64,000 bases of DNA from UBA1351 sp963677885 (GTDB lineage: Bacteria > Bacillota > Clostridia > Lachnospirales > Vallitaleaceae), in NCBI GenBank assembly GCA_963677885.1, contig OY782500.1, positions 4,712,001 through 4,776,000 of the forward strand, written 5' to 3'. The position numbers and the translations under genes were made by a program. Positions 1 to 8,140 of this stretch are shown here, in pieces (position 1 is the stretch's first letter; each line of letters opens with the position of its first letter). The notes under the pieces are model-generated. The model did no database searches. It was not told the DNA's origin and saw only the letters and a list, made by a program, of their open reading frames with translations.

Positions 1-783
1 CTTGAATTATCCAAAGAGTTTACTGAGCCAACAGTTGTTGCCTGTAAACATGCCAATCCATGTGGTGTAGGCAGTGGTGTTGATATTTATGAAGCCTATA
101 TGAAAGCATATACTTCTGATCCAAAATCTATTTTTGGCGGTATTGTTGTAGCCAATAGAGAGGTGGATGCAAGGACTGCAGAAGAGATCAATAAAATCTT
201 TATCGAGATCGTTGTCGCTCCATCCTATACCGAGGAAGCACTGGAGATTCTTATGAAGAAGAAGAATATCCGTGTTCTGGAACTGAAAGACATTGAAGTG
301 AAACAACCGGATACGGCCTATGATCTTAAAAAAGTTTCCGGCGGTCTTCTTGTTCAAACAGTGGATTCAAAGCTCTTTGACGGTGAATTAGAAGTTGTGA
401 CAGACAGAAAACCGACTGAGGCAGAACTTGCTGATCTAGAATTTGCATGGAAAATAGTAAAATATGCCAAGTCCAACGGTATTGCTATTGGTAAAAATAC
501 CCAGTCTCTTGGTGTTGGACCTGGACAGGTTAACAGGATTTGGGCAGCTAATCAAGCTATTGATCATGCTATTGAAGCACTTGGTGCAGATGTACTTAAG
601 GGTGCGGCTCTTGCTTCAGATGCCTTCTTCCCATTCTCTGATGTTGTTGAATCTGCAGCGGCAGCAGGAATTAAGTGTATCATTCAACCAGGTGGTTCCA
701 TGAGAGACCAGGAATCCATAGATGCATGTAACAAATATGGTATTGCCATGGTATTCACTGGCATGAGACACTTCAGACATTAG
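1..783 (+). CDS. purH: PurH, C-terminal part (AICAR transformylase domain), cut by window edge
   Basis: Bifunctional AICAR transformylase/IMP cyclohydrolase performs the last two steps of de novo IMP synthesis in the cytoplasm. The frame is open from base 1, so only 260 codons are present and the N-terminal IMP cyclohydrolase domain, if the gene has one, lies outside. What is visible is the transformylase domain: CKHANPCGVG carries the Lys-His pair of the formyl-transfer site, followed by SLGVGPGQ, SDAFFPF, QPGGSMRDQE and the usual C-terminal GMRHFRH. The gene ends normally with TAG. It sits about 19.5 kb from the purK-E-C-F-M-N-D operon, which lacks purH; in Bacillus purH lies between purN and purD. 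Identification is secure; completeness upstream cannot be judged. Confidence 0.95.
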   Translation, partial: LELSKEFTEPTVVACKHANPCGVGSGVDIYEAYMKAYTSDPKSIFGGIVVANREVDARTAEEINKIFIEIVVAPSYTEEALEILMKKKNIRVLELKDIEVKQPDTAYDLKKVSGGLLVQTVDSKLFDGELEVVTDRKPTEAELADLEFAWKIVKYAKSNGIAIGKNTQSLGVGPGQVNRIWAANQAIDHAIEALGADVLKGAALASDAFFPFSDVVESAAAAGIKCIIQPGGSMRDQESIDACNKYGIAMVFTGMRHFRH

Positions 784-847
784 AATAAAAAGTATTAAAA
801 TTTCGAAAAAACACTTGTTAAGTTTGTACATATATGGTAAATTATAT

Positions 848-963
848 TCATAGCTAGTCATCCCTTCTAGTGCGCCAGCACATTTAATGACTAGACTATA
901 ACCCTTATTAATTATTTATACTCCCCTCATCAATGAAAAAAAGACTGAAAAGTCTTTTTTTCT
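848..963 (+). ncRNA. Candidate small RNA or structured 3' region after purH
   Basis: The 344-base gap between purH and the next gene holds a compact transcription-unit-like array. A weak promoter (TTGTTA at 815-820, 17-base spacer, TAAATT at 838-843) precedes a branched hairpin: CTAGTCAT (854-861) pairs with ATGACTAG (887-894), and inside it GTGC (870-873) pairs with GCAC (878-881). An intrinsic terminator ends the segment at 963. No reading frame of note lies inside. It could be an independent RNA of about 115 nt, or simply the 3' untranslated region of purH. I do not recognise an RNA family. Confidence 0.3.
936..963 (+). terminator. Intrinsic terminator after purH
   Basis: AAAAAAAGACT, loop GAAA, then AGTCTTTTTTT forms a short stem with a GC core GACT/AGTC at 943-946 and 951-954 followed by a seven-T run. 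It would end transcripts coming from purH or from the structured element just upstream. Confidence 0.7.
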
Positions 964-1014
964 ATTTTATCCACTTTTTCTTATCTAAATATTGATTGTA
1001 ATATTCTCATACCG

Positions 1015-1043
1015 TTTTCAAGAATTTTCATGTATGATATAAT
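1015..1043 (+). promoter_or_regulatory. Sigma-A-type promoter for msrC and the M16 peptidase
   Basis: TTTTCA (1015-1020), 17-base spacer, perfect TATAAT (1038-1043). Transcription would start near 1050, immediately before the leader inverted repeat at 1057-1100. Confidence 0.6.
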
Positions 1044-1056
1044 AGTGAAACATATG

Positions 1057-1100
1057 TTAACTGGCATGAGAAGCCCTAATTTGCCAGGGAGGTCAGTTAA
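1057..1100 (+). promoter_or_regulatory. Leader with mutually exclusive hairpins before msrC
   Basis: TTAACTG (1057-1063) can pair with CAGTTAA (1094-1100). Alternatively CTGGCA (1061-1066) can pair with TGCCAG (1082-1087); the two pairings share bases 1061-1063 and cannot both form. No T-run follows, so this is not a plain terminator. Known riboswitch cores were not recognised. Confidence 0.3.
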
Positions 1101-1127
1101 GAGAATTAACCATGAATGGAGATATAC

Positions 1128-1622
1128 ATGTTCAATATCGATTCCTTTAAAGAACTCAAAAAAGAAGAATATTACGAGTCTCTCCTTTTTTTTGCCAAAG
1201 GGCTAATGGAAGGTGAAAGAGACCTAATTGCCAACTTATCCAATATATCAAGTTTGCTGATTCATACCATGTCGGATATTAACTGGTCAGGTTTTTACCT
1301 CATGAAAGAAGGGGAACTTGTTCTGGGTCCCTTTGGTGGTAAACCGGCCTGTATTCGGATTCAGGTTGGAGCCGGTGTCTGTGGTACCTGTGTTGAAACC
1401 GGTCAAGTACAGCTGGTTCCTGATGTACATGCTTTTCCAGGCCACATTGCCTGTGATGGCGATACCAATTCAGAAATTGTTTTACCTATAGAAATAGATG
1501 GCAAGGTAGTTGGGGTTCTGGATATAGACAGTCCGGTCCTTAACCGTTTTGACCAAGAAGACCAAGAAAACTTAAGTCAATTGGTGTCCATGATTGTAGA
1601 TGCCTGTGACTGGGAGGTGTAA
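1128..1622 (+). CDS. msrC: Free methionine-(R)-sulfoxide reductase (GAF domain, YebR/YtsP family)
   Basis: Reduces free L-methionine-(R)-sulfoxide, a cytosolic oxidative-damage repair activity. The 164-residue protein is a single GAF domain. The family signature is complete: NWSGFY, LVLGPFGGKPACIRI, GAGVCGT, DVHAFPGHIACDG, NSEIVLPI and LDIDSP. The three cysteines used for catalysis and resolution in the E. coli enzyme correspond to those in KPACIRI, GVCGT and HIACDG; an extra cysteine lies in GTCVE. I chose ATG 1128 because TGGAG lies six bases upstream; an in-frame ATG at 1116 has no good ribosome binding site. The last codons contain the GGGAGG site of the next gene, which suggests translational coupling. 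Confidence 0.9.
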   Translation: MFNIDSFKELKKEEYYESLLFFAKGLMEGERDLIANLSNISSLLIHTMSDINWSGFYLMKEGELVLGPFGGKPACIRIQVGAGVCGTCVETGQVQLVPDVHAFPGHIACDGDTNSEIVLPIEIDGKVVGVLDIDSPVLNRFDQEDQENLSQLVSMIVDACDWEV

Positions 1623-1623
1623 G

Positions 1624-4524
1624 ATGAATTACCGATTAATAGAACAAAGAGAACTACCTGATATTCAGGGAACCGGCTATGTATACGAGCATAACAAAAC
1701 CAAAGCACGGGTTTGCTTCATGATCACAGATGATGAGAATAAGACTTTTTCCATCAGTTTTAGGACGCCACCATGGGATGACACAGGTCTCCCTCATATT
1801 TTGGAACACTCTGTCCTTTGCGGCTCCAGAAAATACCCTATTAAGGACCCCTTTATTGAACTGGCAAAAGGTTCCCTAAATACCTTCCTTAATGCTATTA
1901 CCTATTCAGACAAGACTATGTATCCGGTAGCTAGCGTCAATGATACAGACTTTCACAACCTCATGGATGTGTATCTAGATGCTGTATTCTATCCCAATAT
2001 ATATGATACATCCCTAACCTTCGAACAAGAAGGCTGGCACTATGAGCTTTTTGAAGCAGACAAGAAGCCGATTTACAAGGGAGTTGTCTACAATGAGATG
2101 AAGGGGGTCTTCTCTTCACCTGAACAGATTCTCTACCGTAAGATTCAACAGGAAATGTTTGAAAACCATCCTTATTCCTATGAATCCGGTGGTGATCCAA
2201 TGGCTATACCAAGTCTTACCTATGAAGATTTTATCCGCTTCCACGAGACTTATTACCATCCGTCCAACTCATTTATCTATTTCTACGGAAAGTTGGATAT
2301 GGAAAAGGAACTGGCATATTTGGACCAGGAGTACTTAAGTGCTTTTGATTACCGTCAAGTGGATTCTGAGATTCCTCTAGTAGAAAAGTATGATCAGGTT
2401 CGTGATCTTGAAGTCGGTTACCCAATAGGAAAAGGGGATGACAAGGAAGGTAAAACCTACCTGTCCTACAATGTCCTTTTAGGCCAGTCTAAAGACATTA
2501 TCGATGGCGTTGGTCTTGATATTCTTGAGTACCTTCTAGTGGATGCTCCGGGAGCTCCGGTTAAACAGGCCCTTATAGATGCCGGCATCGGACAGGATAT
2601 CCTCTGTCATTTTGATGCAGGGATTAGAGAAGGTGTCTTTTCCATTATTGCCAAAAATGCATCTTCTGATGACAAACAGAAGTTTATCGATATTATTGAT
2701 GAGGAACTGGCTAAAATCGGTGATACCGGCTTCGATGACAAAAAAGTCCAGGCAGCCATTAATAAATTCGAATTCAGGGCAAAAGAAGCCGATTTCGGCC
2801 AATATCCAAAAGGAATTATCTATGCCATCAAGGTTCTTGAAACCTGGCTGTATGATGAAGATCCTTTCGTTAACTTTGAATATGACAAGATTTTTTCACA
2901 GGTTAAGGATGCCTGCAGAAATGGTCTTTTGCAGTCTTTGATCCATAAGTATTTCCAGAAAAATTCTCATAAGGTCCTTCTTTCTTTGGTGCCGGATGAG
3001 AACTTTAACGATAAGAAGGAAGAAAAGGTAGCAGAAGAACTTGAGGCCTACAATGCCTCCCTTAGTGAAGCGGATAAGGATTTGCTTATCGCAAGAAATA
3101 AAGAACTTCTTGCCTTCCAGGAAGCGCCTGAAACCAAGGAAAACCTTGAAAAACTTCCTCTATTGGAGCTAAGTAATATTCCAAAGGACAAAAAGGAATT
3201 TATCTACAGTGAGGAAATGATTAGGGATTCCAAGCTCCTAATCCATGAAGCCAATGCCTCCGATATTGTCTATGTCAAAGCAGGCTTTGATGTAAGCCAT
3301 ATAGAAGAAGACCAGCTCCCCATCCTGTCCTTTATTGCCAGGATGATGATTAAACTGTCTACAGCTAAACACAACTATAGCCAACTGTCAGATGAAATCA
3401 ACCTGTTAACTGGTGGCGTCAGTGTTTCTCTTTCAGTGTACGAGCATAAGTCATCCAATAAATACTATGTTCCCAGGTTTGAAATCTCTGGTAAGTGTTT
3501 CGTCGATAAACTGCATGCTATGTTAGGACTTTTCCAAGAAATTCTGTTGGAAACAGATTTTACAGATACCAAGCGTATGCGCGAACTTATGAATGAGATG
3601 AAATCCCGTATGCAAATGGGCTTTTATTCATCTGCTCATTCAACAGCAATACTTAGGTCTGGAGCTTATTACAGTCATGCCTCTGCCTATAAGGAGAAGT
3701 TAAGAGGAGTGGAATTTTACAATGCCTTAAACCTCTGGCTTGAGAAATCAGATGAGGACCTTAAAGATCTTGGCTATATGATGAAGAAGATGATTGCTGA
3801 TATTGTAAACAGCAATGGACTTACTGTTGGAATTACCTTATCTAAGGACTATATGAATGAAGTTATGAACAACATGCGAAACTTCATCCATCTTCTGCCT
3901 TTTGAAGATGTGACCAGAAACAGAGCTGATGTATCTCTTCTAGAAACACGGAAGGAAGGCTTTAAGACCACCAGTGACGTTCAGTACGTTGCTATGGCTG
4001 GAGATTTTGCCAAACACGGCTTTACCTATAAGGGGTCTATGAAAGTCCTAAATACCATCATTAATCTGGACTATCTCTGGAACAATATCCGTATAAAAGG
4101 CGGAGCCTATGGAGCTTTTTCGGGCCTTTCCAGAAATGGTTCCATGTACTTTGCCTCATACAGGGATCCTAACCTAGGTGGAACGGTGGATAATTACAAA
4201 AACCTGTATAAATTCATTGAAGGACTTGACCTGCCAGAGAGAGAACTGACCAAGTATATCATTGGTACCATCAGTCCTCTGGACCAGCCTTTAACACCTT
4301 CTTTGGAAAATGATAAGATGATGTCTCTCTATTATACAGAAGTGAATCATGAGGATATTCTTAAAAACAGAGCAGAAATTCTGGAAACCACCAATGAAGA
4401 CCTCAAGTCCCACCTGGAAATGTATCAGAAGATATTCCTGGATGAATACCTGTGTGTAGTTGGCGGCAGTGATAAGTTAGAAGCAGAAAAAGAATTGTTT
4501 ATTAAGACCTATGACTTGAAATAG
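1624..4524 (+). CDS. M16C metallopeptidase, presequence-protease (PreP/Cym1) type
   Basis: Zinc peptidase of the insulinase superfamily, subfamily M16C, which degrades short unstructured peptides inside a closed chamber. The 966-residue length equals two fused halves as in PreP. The inverted zinc motif HILEH is at residues 58-62 and the third ligand is probably Glu158 in NEMKG, a spacing like that of plant PreP. The C-terminal half keeps the substrate-site block around GGAYGAFSGL and SYRDP. The start ATG 1624 follows GGGAGG (1612-1617) and lies just after the msrC stop, so the two genes are one unit. No signal peptide is visible, so the enzyme should be cytoplasmic. The natural substrate is unknown. 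Confidence 0.9.
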   Translation: MNYRLIEQRELPDIQGTGYVYEHNKTKARVCFMITDDENKTFSISFRTPPWDDTGLPHILEHSVLCGSRKYPIKDPFIELAKGSLNTFLNAITYSDKTMYPVASVNDTDFHNLMDVYLDAVFYPNIYDTSLTFEQEGWHYELFEADKKPIYKGVVYNEMKGVFSSPEQILYRKIQQEMFENHPYSYESGGDPMAIPSLTYEDFIRFHETYYHPSNSFIYFYGKLDMEKELAYLDQEYLSAFDYRQVDSEIPLVEKYDQVRDLEVGYPIGKGDDKEGKTYLSYNVLLGQSKDIIDGVGLDILEYLLVDAPGAPVKQALIDAGIGQDILCHFDAGIREGVFSIIAKNASSDDKQKFIDIIDEELAKIGDTGFDDKKVQAAINKFEFRAKEADFGQYPKGIIYAIKVLETWLYDEDPFVNFEYDKIFSQVKDACRNGLLQSLIHKYFQKNSHKVLLSLVPDENFNDKKEEKVAEELEAYNASLSEADKDLLIARNKELLAFQEAPETKENLEKLPLLELSNIPKDKKEFIYSEEMIRDSKLLIHEANASDIVYVKAGFDVSHIEEDQLPILSFIARMMIKLSTAKHNYSQLSDEINLLTGGVSVSLSVYEHKSSNKYYVPRFEISGKCFVDKLHAMLGLFQEILLETDFTDTKRMRELMNEMKSRMQMGFYSSAHSTAILRSGAYYSHASAYKEKLRGVEFYNALNLWLEKSDEDLKDLGYMMKKMIADIVNSNGLTVGITLSKDYMNEVMNNMRNFIHLLPFEDVTRNRADVSLLETRKEGFKTTSDVQYVAMAGDFAKHGFTYKGSMKVLNTIINLDYLWNNIRIKGGAYGAFSGLSRNGSMYFASYRDPNLGGTVDNYKNLYKFIEGLDLPERELTKYIIGTISPLDQPLTPSLENDKMMSLYYTEVNHEDILKNRAEILETTNEDLKSHLEMYQKIFLDEYLCVVGGSDKLEAEKELFIKTYDLK

Positions 4525-4547
4525 GATCTGGAATAGAGGAGATAAGC

Positions 4548-5693
4548 ATGTCAAAGGTAGCCTTGGTTTATTGTGATTCATATGATGAAGAAAAAGTTTA
4601 TGATGCCGTCAAAAAGGGAATTGATCTTATAGGAGGCCTTGAAGGTCTCTTTAAGGAGGATGAGAAAGTCCTTCTTAAGCCCAATATGCTGGCAGCTGAT
4701 CCGCCGGAAAAGGCATCTGTCACCCATCCTGCTGTTTTTGAGGCAGTGGCTAAGGTTTTGTCAGAATTATCACTTAATCTAAGCTATGGAGACTCGCCGG
4801 CTTTTCATAAGCCCCTTACTGCAGCTAAGAAAATCGGTATCCATGACAAGGCTCAAAAGCTTGGTATTGAACTGGCTGACTTTGAGAACGGACAGGATGT
4901 ATTCTTTGAAGAGGGACTGATTAGTAGAAAGTTTTTTATCGCCAATGGTGTAGTAGAAGCAGATTCTCTTGTTAGTATACCTAAGTTGAAAACCCACGGC
5001 TTTGCCAGAATGACCGGTTCGGTCAAAAACCAGTTTGGTTGTATACCTGGCAAGCTAAAGGGCGAGATGCATGTCAAGCTTCCCGGTGGTATTGAGTTTT
5101 CCAAGATGCTGGTGGACCTAAACTATTGTGTGAAACCCAAGCTCTATGTAATGGACGGAATTGTTGCAATGGAAGGTAATGGTCCAAGAAGTGGTGATCC
5201 TAAATCTATGAATGTCTTGGTCTTATCAAGAGACCCAATAGCTCTTGACGCTACTATTTGTCGCATGATGAACCTCAATCCTGAATTTGTGGAAACTATC
5301 AAGGCAGGTTATGAAGTAGGTATGGGTACATACCTGGAAGATGAAATTGAGGTCCTTGGTGAGCCTTTGGATCGATTTGTTCACCATGACTATGACGTTG
5401 TTCGAAGACCCATAGAAAAGGCTTCAGATAGTGGATTGCGAAGTGTAGTCAACCAGCTTTTTGTCTCCAAACCCTACATCATCAACCAGAAATGTATCAA
5501 GTGCGGAGTCTGTGTCAATATGTGTCCGGTACCTGAAAAGGCAGTCAACTGGAAAAATGGGGACAAGTCCCAGGTACCTGTCTACGACTACTCCAAATGC
5601 ATCCGATGCTACTGTTGCCAAGAACTATGCCCACAAAGCGCCATAGAAATCAAAACTCCCACTTTGCGTAAGCTGATAGACAAGGTTATTTAA
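4548..5693 (+). CDS. DUF362 protein with C-terminal two-cluster ferredoxin domain
   Basis: A 381-residue protein made of a DUF362 domain (about residues 1-290, with LLKPNMLAADPPEKASVTHP and a PKLKTHGFARMTGSVKN block typical of the family) and a C-terminal ferredoxin domain. The latter has two CxxCxxCxxxCP motifs, CIKCGVCVNMCP and CIRCYCCQELCP, for two [4Fe-4S] clusters. The family is common in anaerobes; its reaction is not established, and a redox role is inferred from the clusters only. The gene follows the M16 peptidase by 23 bases with GAGGAG before ATG, and probably belongs to the msrC transcript. Confidence 0.88.
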   Translation: MSKVALVYCDSYDEEKVYDAVKKGIDLIGGLEGLFKEDEKVLLKPNMLAADPPEKASVTHPAVFEAVAKVLSELSLNLSYGDSPAFHKPLTAAKKIGIHDKAQKLGIELADFENGQDVFFEEGLISRKFFIANGVVEADSLVSIPKLKTHGFARMTGSVKNQFGCIPGKLKGEMHVKLPGGIEFSKMLVDLNYCVKPKLYVMDGIVAMEGNGPRSGDPKSMNVLVLSRDPIALDATICRMMNLNPEFVETIKAGYEVGMGTYLEDEIEVLGEPLDRFVHHDYDVVRRPIEKASDSGLRSVVNQLFVSKPYIINQKCIKCGVCVNMCPVPEKAVNWKNGDKSQVPVYDYSKCIRCYCCQELCPQSAIEIKTPTLRKLIDKVI

Positions 5694-5766
5694 ACTGTTC
5701 TTTGTTGAAAAAAGTGAATTGAAATTTAGTCAATGCATCTAAACATATAAAGATGTGAATATAAAA

Positions 5767-5900
5767 AGAGACCGGCCCCTAGTCTGTGGGCTCATGGTCC
5801 TTTCATCTAGGCCTTGCATCACGGACCAATCGAAGATTGATCTGGGATGCACCGACTGGATGGAAGGTGCCATGGGCCCGCAGGCAAGGGGTCAGTCTCT
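5767..5900. repeat. 134-bp rod-like inverted repeat between convergent genes (possible structured RNA)
   Basis: The element runs from AGAGAC (5767-5772) to GTCTCT (5895-5900) and folds almost end to end. The outer 30 bases on each side pair with few mismatches, a second block CCTTTCATCTAG pairs with CTGGATGGAAGG, then TGCATC with GATGCA, and CAATC-GAA-GATTG forms the tip. In the plus-strand RNA at least four outer-stem positions are G-U wobbles that would be A-C mismatches in the minus-strand RNA, which favours function in the plus orientation. The only T-run, however, flanks the minus orientation (complement of 5763-5767). It lies between the convergent DUF362 and acetyltransferase genes. 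It could be an RNA, a large bidirectional terminator or a MITE remnant. It is not a recognised SRP, 6S or riboswitch family. Confidence 0.45.
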
Positions 5901-5922
5901 ATATTACATTCACTATCTAATC

Positions 5923-6375
5923 CTATTCATTAATGTAATAGATAAAGGTCTTCCACATTTCATCCTTAACAGCGCCCATTTTTTTGTAGAATTCCATAGC
6001 ACCTGGGTTGTCAATGGCACATTGCCATTCCAGCTTGGAATAGCCCTGCTTTTTGGTTTCGTCAATCATAGAATCCAGAAGTTTTTTACCTATACCTTTT
6101 CTCTGGTAATCTGACCGAATGTACATATCTTCGATGTAGAGTCCGGTATCTCCTGAGAAGGTTGAGATGGTTTCGTAGTAGGTGATGGTGCCGATGATTT
6201 GGTCGCCATCATAGATTAATAGAGCTCTTAATCCATGGGATTCAAAGAGATGGGTTAGACGGTCCTGGGTAAGTTTAAAGGACTGACTAAGTCCACGCTC
6301 AGATGCAAATTTTCTGAGTAGCTCATATATTTCGGGGATATGATCGGATGTGGCCTGCTTAACTGTAGTATTCAT
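5923..6375 (-). CDS. GNAT-family N-acetyltransferase
   Basis: A 150-residue acetyl-CoA-dependent N-acetyltransferase. The acetyl-CoA loop is YQRKGIGKKLL, the preceding strand is LYIEDMYIRSD, and the C-terminal part has NPGAMEFYKKMGA. The combination of LYIEDMYI and a short single domain resembles spermidine/spermine acetyltransferase-like GNATs, but the substrate cannot be read from sequence. ATG 6375 is preceded by GGAGG on the minus strand. It is convergent with DUF362 and its 3' end faces the long inverted repeat. It is separated by about 190 bases from fprA on the same strand, with a terminator between them, so it is probably its own unit. Confidence 0.85.
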   Translation of the reverse strand: MNTTVKQATSDHIPEIYELLRKFASERGLSQSFKLTQDRLTHLFESHGLRALLIYDGDQIIGTITYYETISTFSGDTGLYIEDMYIRSDYQRKGIGKKLLDSMIDETKKQGYSKLEWQCAIDNPGAMEFYKKMGAVKDEMWKTFIYYINE

Positions 6376-6504
6376 ATTATACCTCCATAGTCTCTCATTC
6401 TTAGATCTGTAATTATTTTCAGTGTCTTTTCTCAGGTCTATAATTATCTTTATCGTTTAATATCTTTATCGTTTAATTTTATTTTATCATGTCGCTGTTT
6501 CAAA

Positions 6505-6548
6505 AACAATAAAAGAGGATACCTAAGCCTTTCTTGGCTAAGATATCC
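6505..6548 (-). terminator. Intrinsic terminator of fprA
   Basis: On the minus strand GGATA and TATCC (6544-6548 and 6517-6521) close an imperfect 13-position stem with 11 pairs, followed by a T-rich tract opposite 6505-6514. It lies just after the fprA stop. Confidence 0.6.
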
Positions 6549-6562
6549 CCATTAATATCTGA

Positions 6563-7768
6563 TTACTTGTGTAACATATCAGCTACAAACTCTTTTGCAA
6601 AGTCGCTGACAGCTGTTAAATCTGTTTGACTTGGTTTGAATTCAACACGAAGACCAGGAATGACTTTAAAACGTAATTGTTTAAGTCTGGCTTCGATATT
6701 CTTAACTGCTTCGCCGCTCCAGCCATAAGATCCGAAGGCGGAAGCGTATTTTTTACCATGTACGATTGGGTTTAAGCTAATAAGTATATCCCAAATCGGT
6801 GGTAGGGCATCACTGTTAATGGTAGGAGAACCGAATAGGATTCCGTCAGCCCAATAGATTTTATCAAGCACTTCCTGCTTATCTGCTTCAACCATGTCGA
6901 AAAGTTCAGTCTCCACTTGGTCGCTGAAGTTGGCATCAATGGTCTTTTTGATTTCCTCTGCCATAGTCCCTGTATATCCATATGCAGAAACATAAGGGAT
7001 AACGATGCTTTTCTTGGTGTTTGGATTAACTTCTGTTGACCATTCCTTGCAGGTCTTGACAATGTCCATTGGATTCTTGTCAAGAACAGGACCGTGACCG
7101 TTGCAGATCATATCAATCTCCAGGTCTTCAATCTTGGCAATTGCGTTTAACATATGCTGCTTAAAAGGACCAAAGATCATATCGTAGTAGTAACGAAGGG
7201 CTTTTTCATAATCATCTCGCTTAGTTACTGTAGATAAAAGGACCTCATCATGAGCGTAATGTGAACCGAAGGAGTCACAGGTAAAGAGAACCTTGTCTTC
7301 TTCTAAATAAGTGTAAATGGAGTCTGGCCAGTGTAGGAAAGGTGCAGGAATAAACTTAAGTGTCTTTCCACCAAGATCAATAGAGTCTACACAAGTGGAT
7401 AAAATCGACTTAAACTCTGTATTTGTAATGTTCTTAAGGAACTTAAGTGCTGATGCTGAACCAACAATCTGTGCGTTTGGCATAAGTTCAACTAATTTTT
7501 CTACTGATCCGACATGGTCAGGTTCTGTGTGATTGACCACAATGTAATCAATTTTATCCAGATCAGTTAAAGTTTTGATTTTCTCGATATACTCATCGAT
7601 GAATTTGACTTTTACAGTCTCGATGATAGCAGTTTTCTCACTACCCTGTACAAGGTAGGAGTTATAGGATGTACCGAATTCGGTGTACATGATAATGTCA
7701 AAAACCCTTAAATCGTGATCTTGGACACCGATATAACTGATACCGTCTTTAAGTGGCAATGCCTTCAT
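6563..7768 (-). CDS. fprA: Flavodiiron protein FprA (O2/NO reductase)
   Basis: A-type flavoprotein that reduces oxygen to water, or nitric oxide to N2O, in anaerobes, taking electrons from rubredoxin. The 401-residue protein has an N-terminal metallo-beta-lactamase-like diiron domain (about 1-250) and a C-terminal flavodoxin domain (about 255-395). Diiron ligands are visible as H80-E82-D84-H85 in HTEPDH, His146 in LHWPDS, Asp165 in TCDSFGSH and His225 in NGHGPVL. It has no fused rubredoxin domain, which fits the separate rubredoxin gene divergently transcribed next door. AGGAGG precedes ATG 7768. The promoter carries a Fur/PerR-like box. In Clostridium acetobutylicum fprA and rubredoxin genes belong to the PerR regulon, so the same control is inferred here. 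Confidence 0.95.
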   Translation of the reverse strand: MKALPLKDGISYIGVQDHDLRVFDIIMYTEFGTSYNSYLVQGSEKTAIIETVKVKFIDEYIEKIKTLTDLDKIDYIVVNHTEPDHVGSVEKLVELMPNAQIVGSASALKFLKNITNTEFKSILSTCVDSIDLGGKTLKFIPAPFLHWPDSIYTYLEEDKVLFTCDSFGSHYAHDEVLLSTVTKRDDYEKALRYYYDMIFGPFKQHMLNAIAKIEDLEIDMICNGHGPVLDKNPMDIVKTCKEWSTEVNPNTKKSIVIPYVSAYGYTGTMAEEIKKTIDANFSDQVETELFDMVEADKQEVLDKIYWADGILFGSPTINSDALPPIWDILISLNPIVHGKKYASAFGSYGWSGEAVKNIEARLKQLRFKVIPGLRVEFKPSQTDLTAVSDFAKEFVADMLHK

Positions 7769-7908
7769 ATGAATCCTCCTGTTTGATTGATTTCATATTT
7801 TGTGATTTGACCAAAGTCTTTAGGGTGACTTAGGACTTTAATCATAATATAGTGAAAGAAATCATCTTTTTTTACGGCTGTGTTTATTGTATACAATACA
7901 TTACCTAA

Positions 7909-7937
7909 AAGATAACATAGATAATAATCATTGTCAA
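7909..7937 (-). promoter_or_regulatory. fprA promoter with overlapping Fur/PerR-type box
   Basis: Read on the minus strand: TTGACA (7932-7937), 17-base spacer, TATCTT (7909-7914). A box TGACAATGATTATTA (7922-7936) matches 12 of 14 defined positions of the 7-1-7 Fur-family pattern TGATAATnATTATCA and overlaps the -35 element and spacer, a position suited to repression. The whole fprA-rubredoxin gap (7769-8140) contains only this and the opposite promoter. Confidence 0.65.
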
Positions 7938-8062
7938 TTAGGTTTTGATACAAATTTAACAGAAAAATTTCAATTTTTTCATGAACTTCTTGGTGGACTT
8001 TTTTCCTATTAAGAAAGATTTTCATGTAAGAGAAAAATATATAATTTTGTAAAAATTTTTAG

Positions 8063-8091
8063 TTGACAATCATTATCTGTTATACTATGAT
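8063..8091 (+). promoter_or_regulatory. Rubredoxin-fur promoter with overlapping Fur/PerR-type box
   Basis: Consensus TTGACA (8063-8068), 17-base spacer, TATGAT (8086-8091). The box TGACAATCATTATCT (8064-8078) matches 12 of 14 positions of TGATAATnATTATCA and covers the -35 element and part of the spacer. Since the fur-type gene lies downstream, this implies autoregulation. Confidence 0.7.
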
Positions 8092-8140
8092 GTACTTAAT
8101 CAATTACAAAATGATTATTAATTACGAGGAGGAAATGAAA

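Noticed and set aside
5767..5900. Rod-like repeat named as 6S or SRP RNA
   Set aside because: The shape is rod-like, but there is no large central bubble as in 6S and no GGAAGGAAGC-type SRP apical motif, so no family name is justified.
5755..6114. 119-codon plus-strand frame across the inverted repeat
   Set aside because: It runs through the rod-like repeat and antisense to the acetyltransferase gene; composition is not protein-like.
7765..8025. 86-codon minus-strand reading frame upstream of fprA
   Set aside because: Its start lies upstream of the predicted fprA promoter, it overlaps the fprA start, and it has no domain or good ribosome binding site; chance frame in AT-rich control DNA.
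8063..8140. Longer rubredoxin start at 8063
   Set aside because: It would include the promoter and the ribosome binding site in coding sequence; 54 residues from 8141 is the normal rubredoxin.
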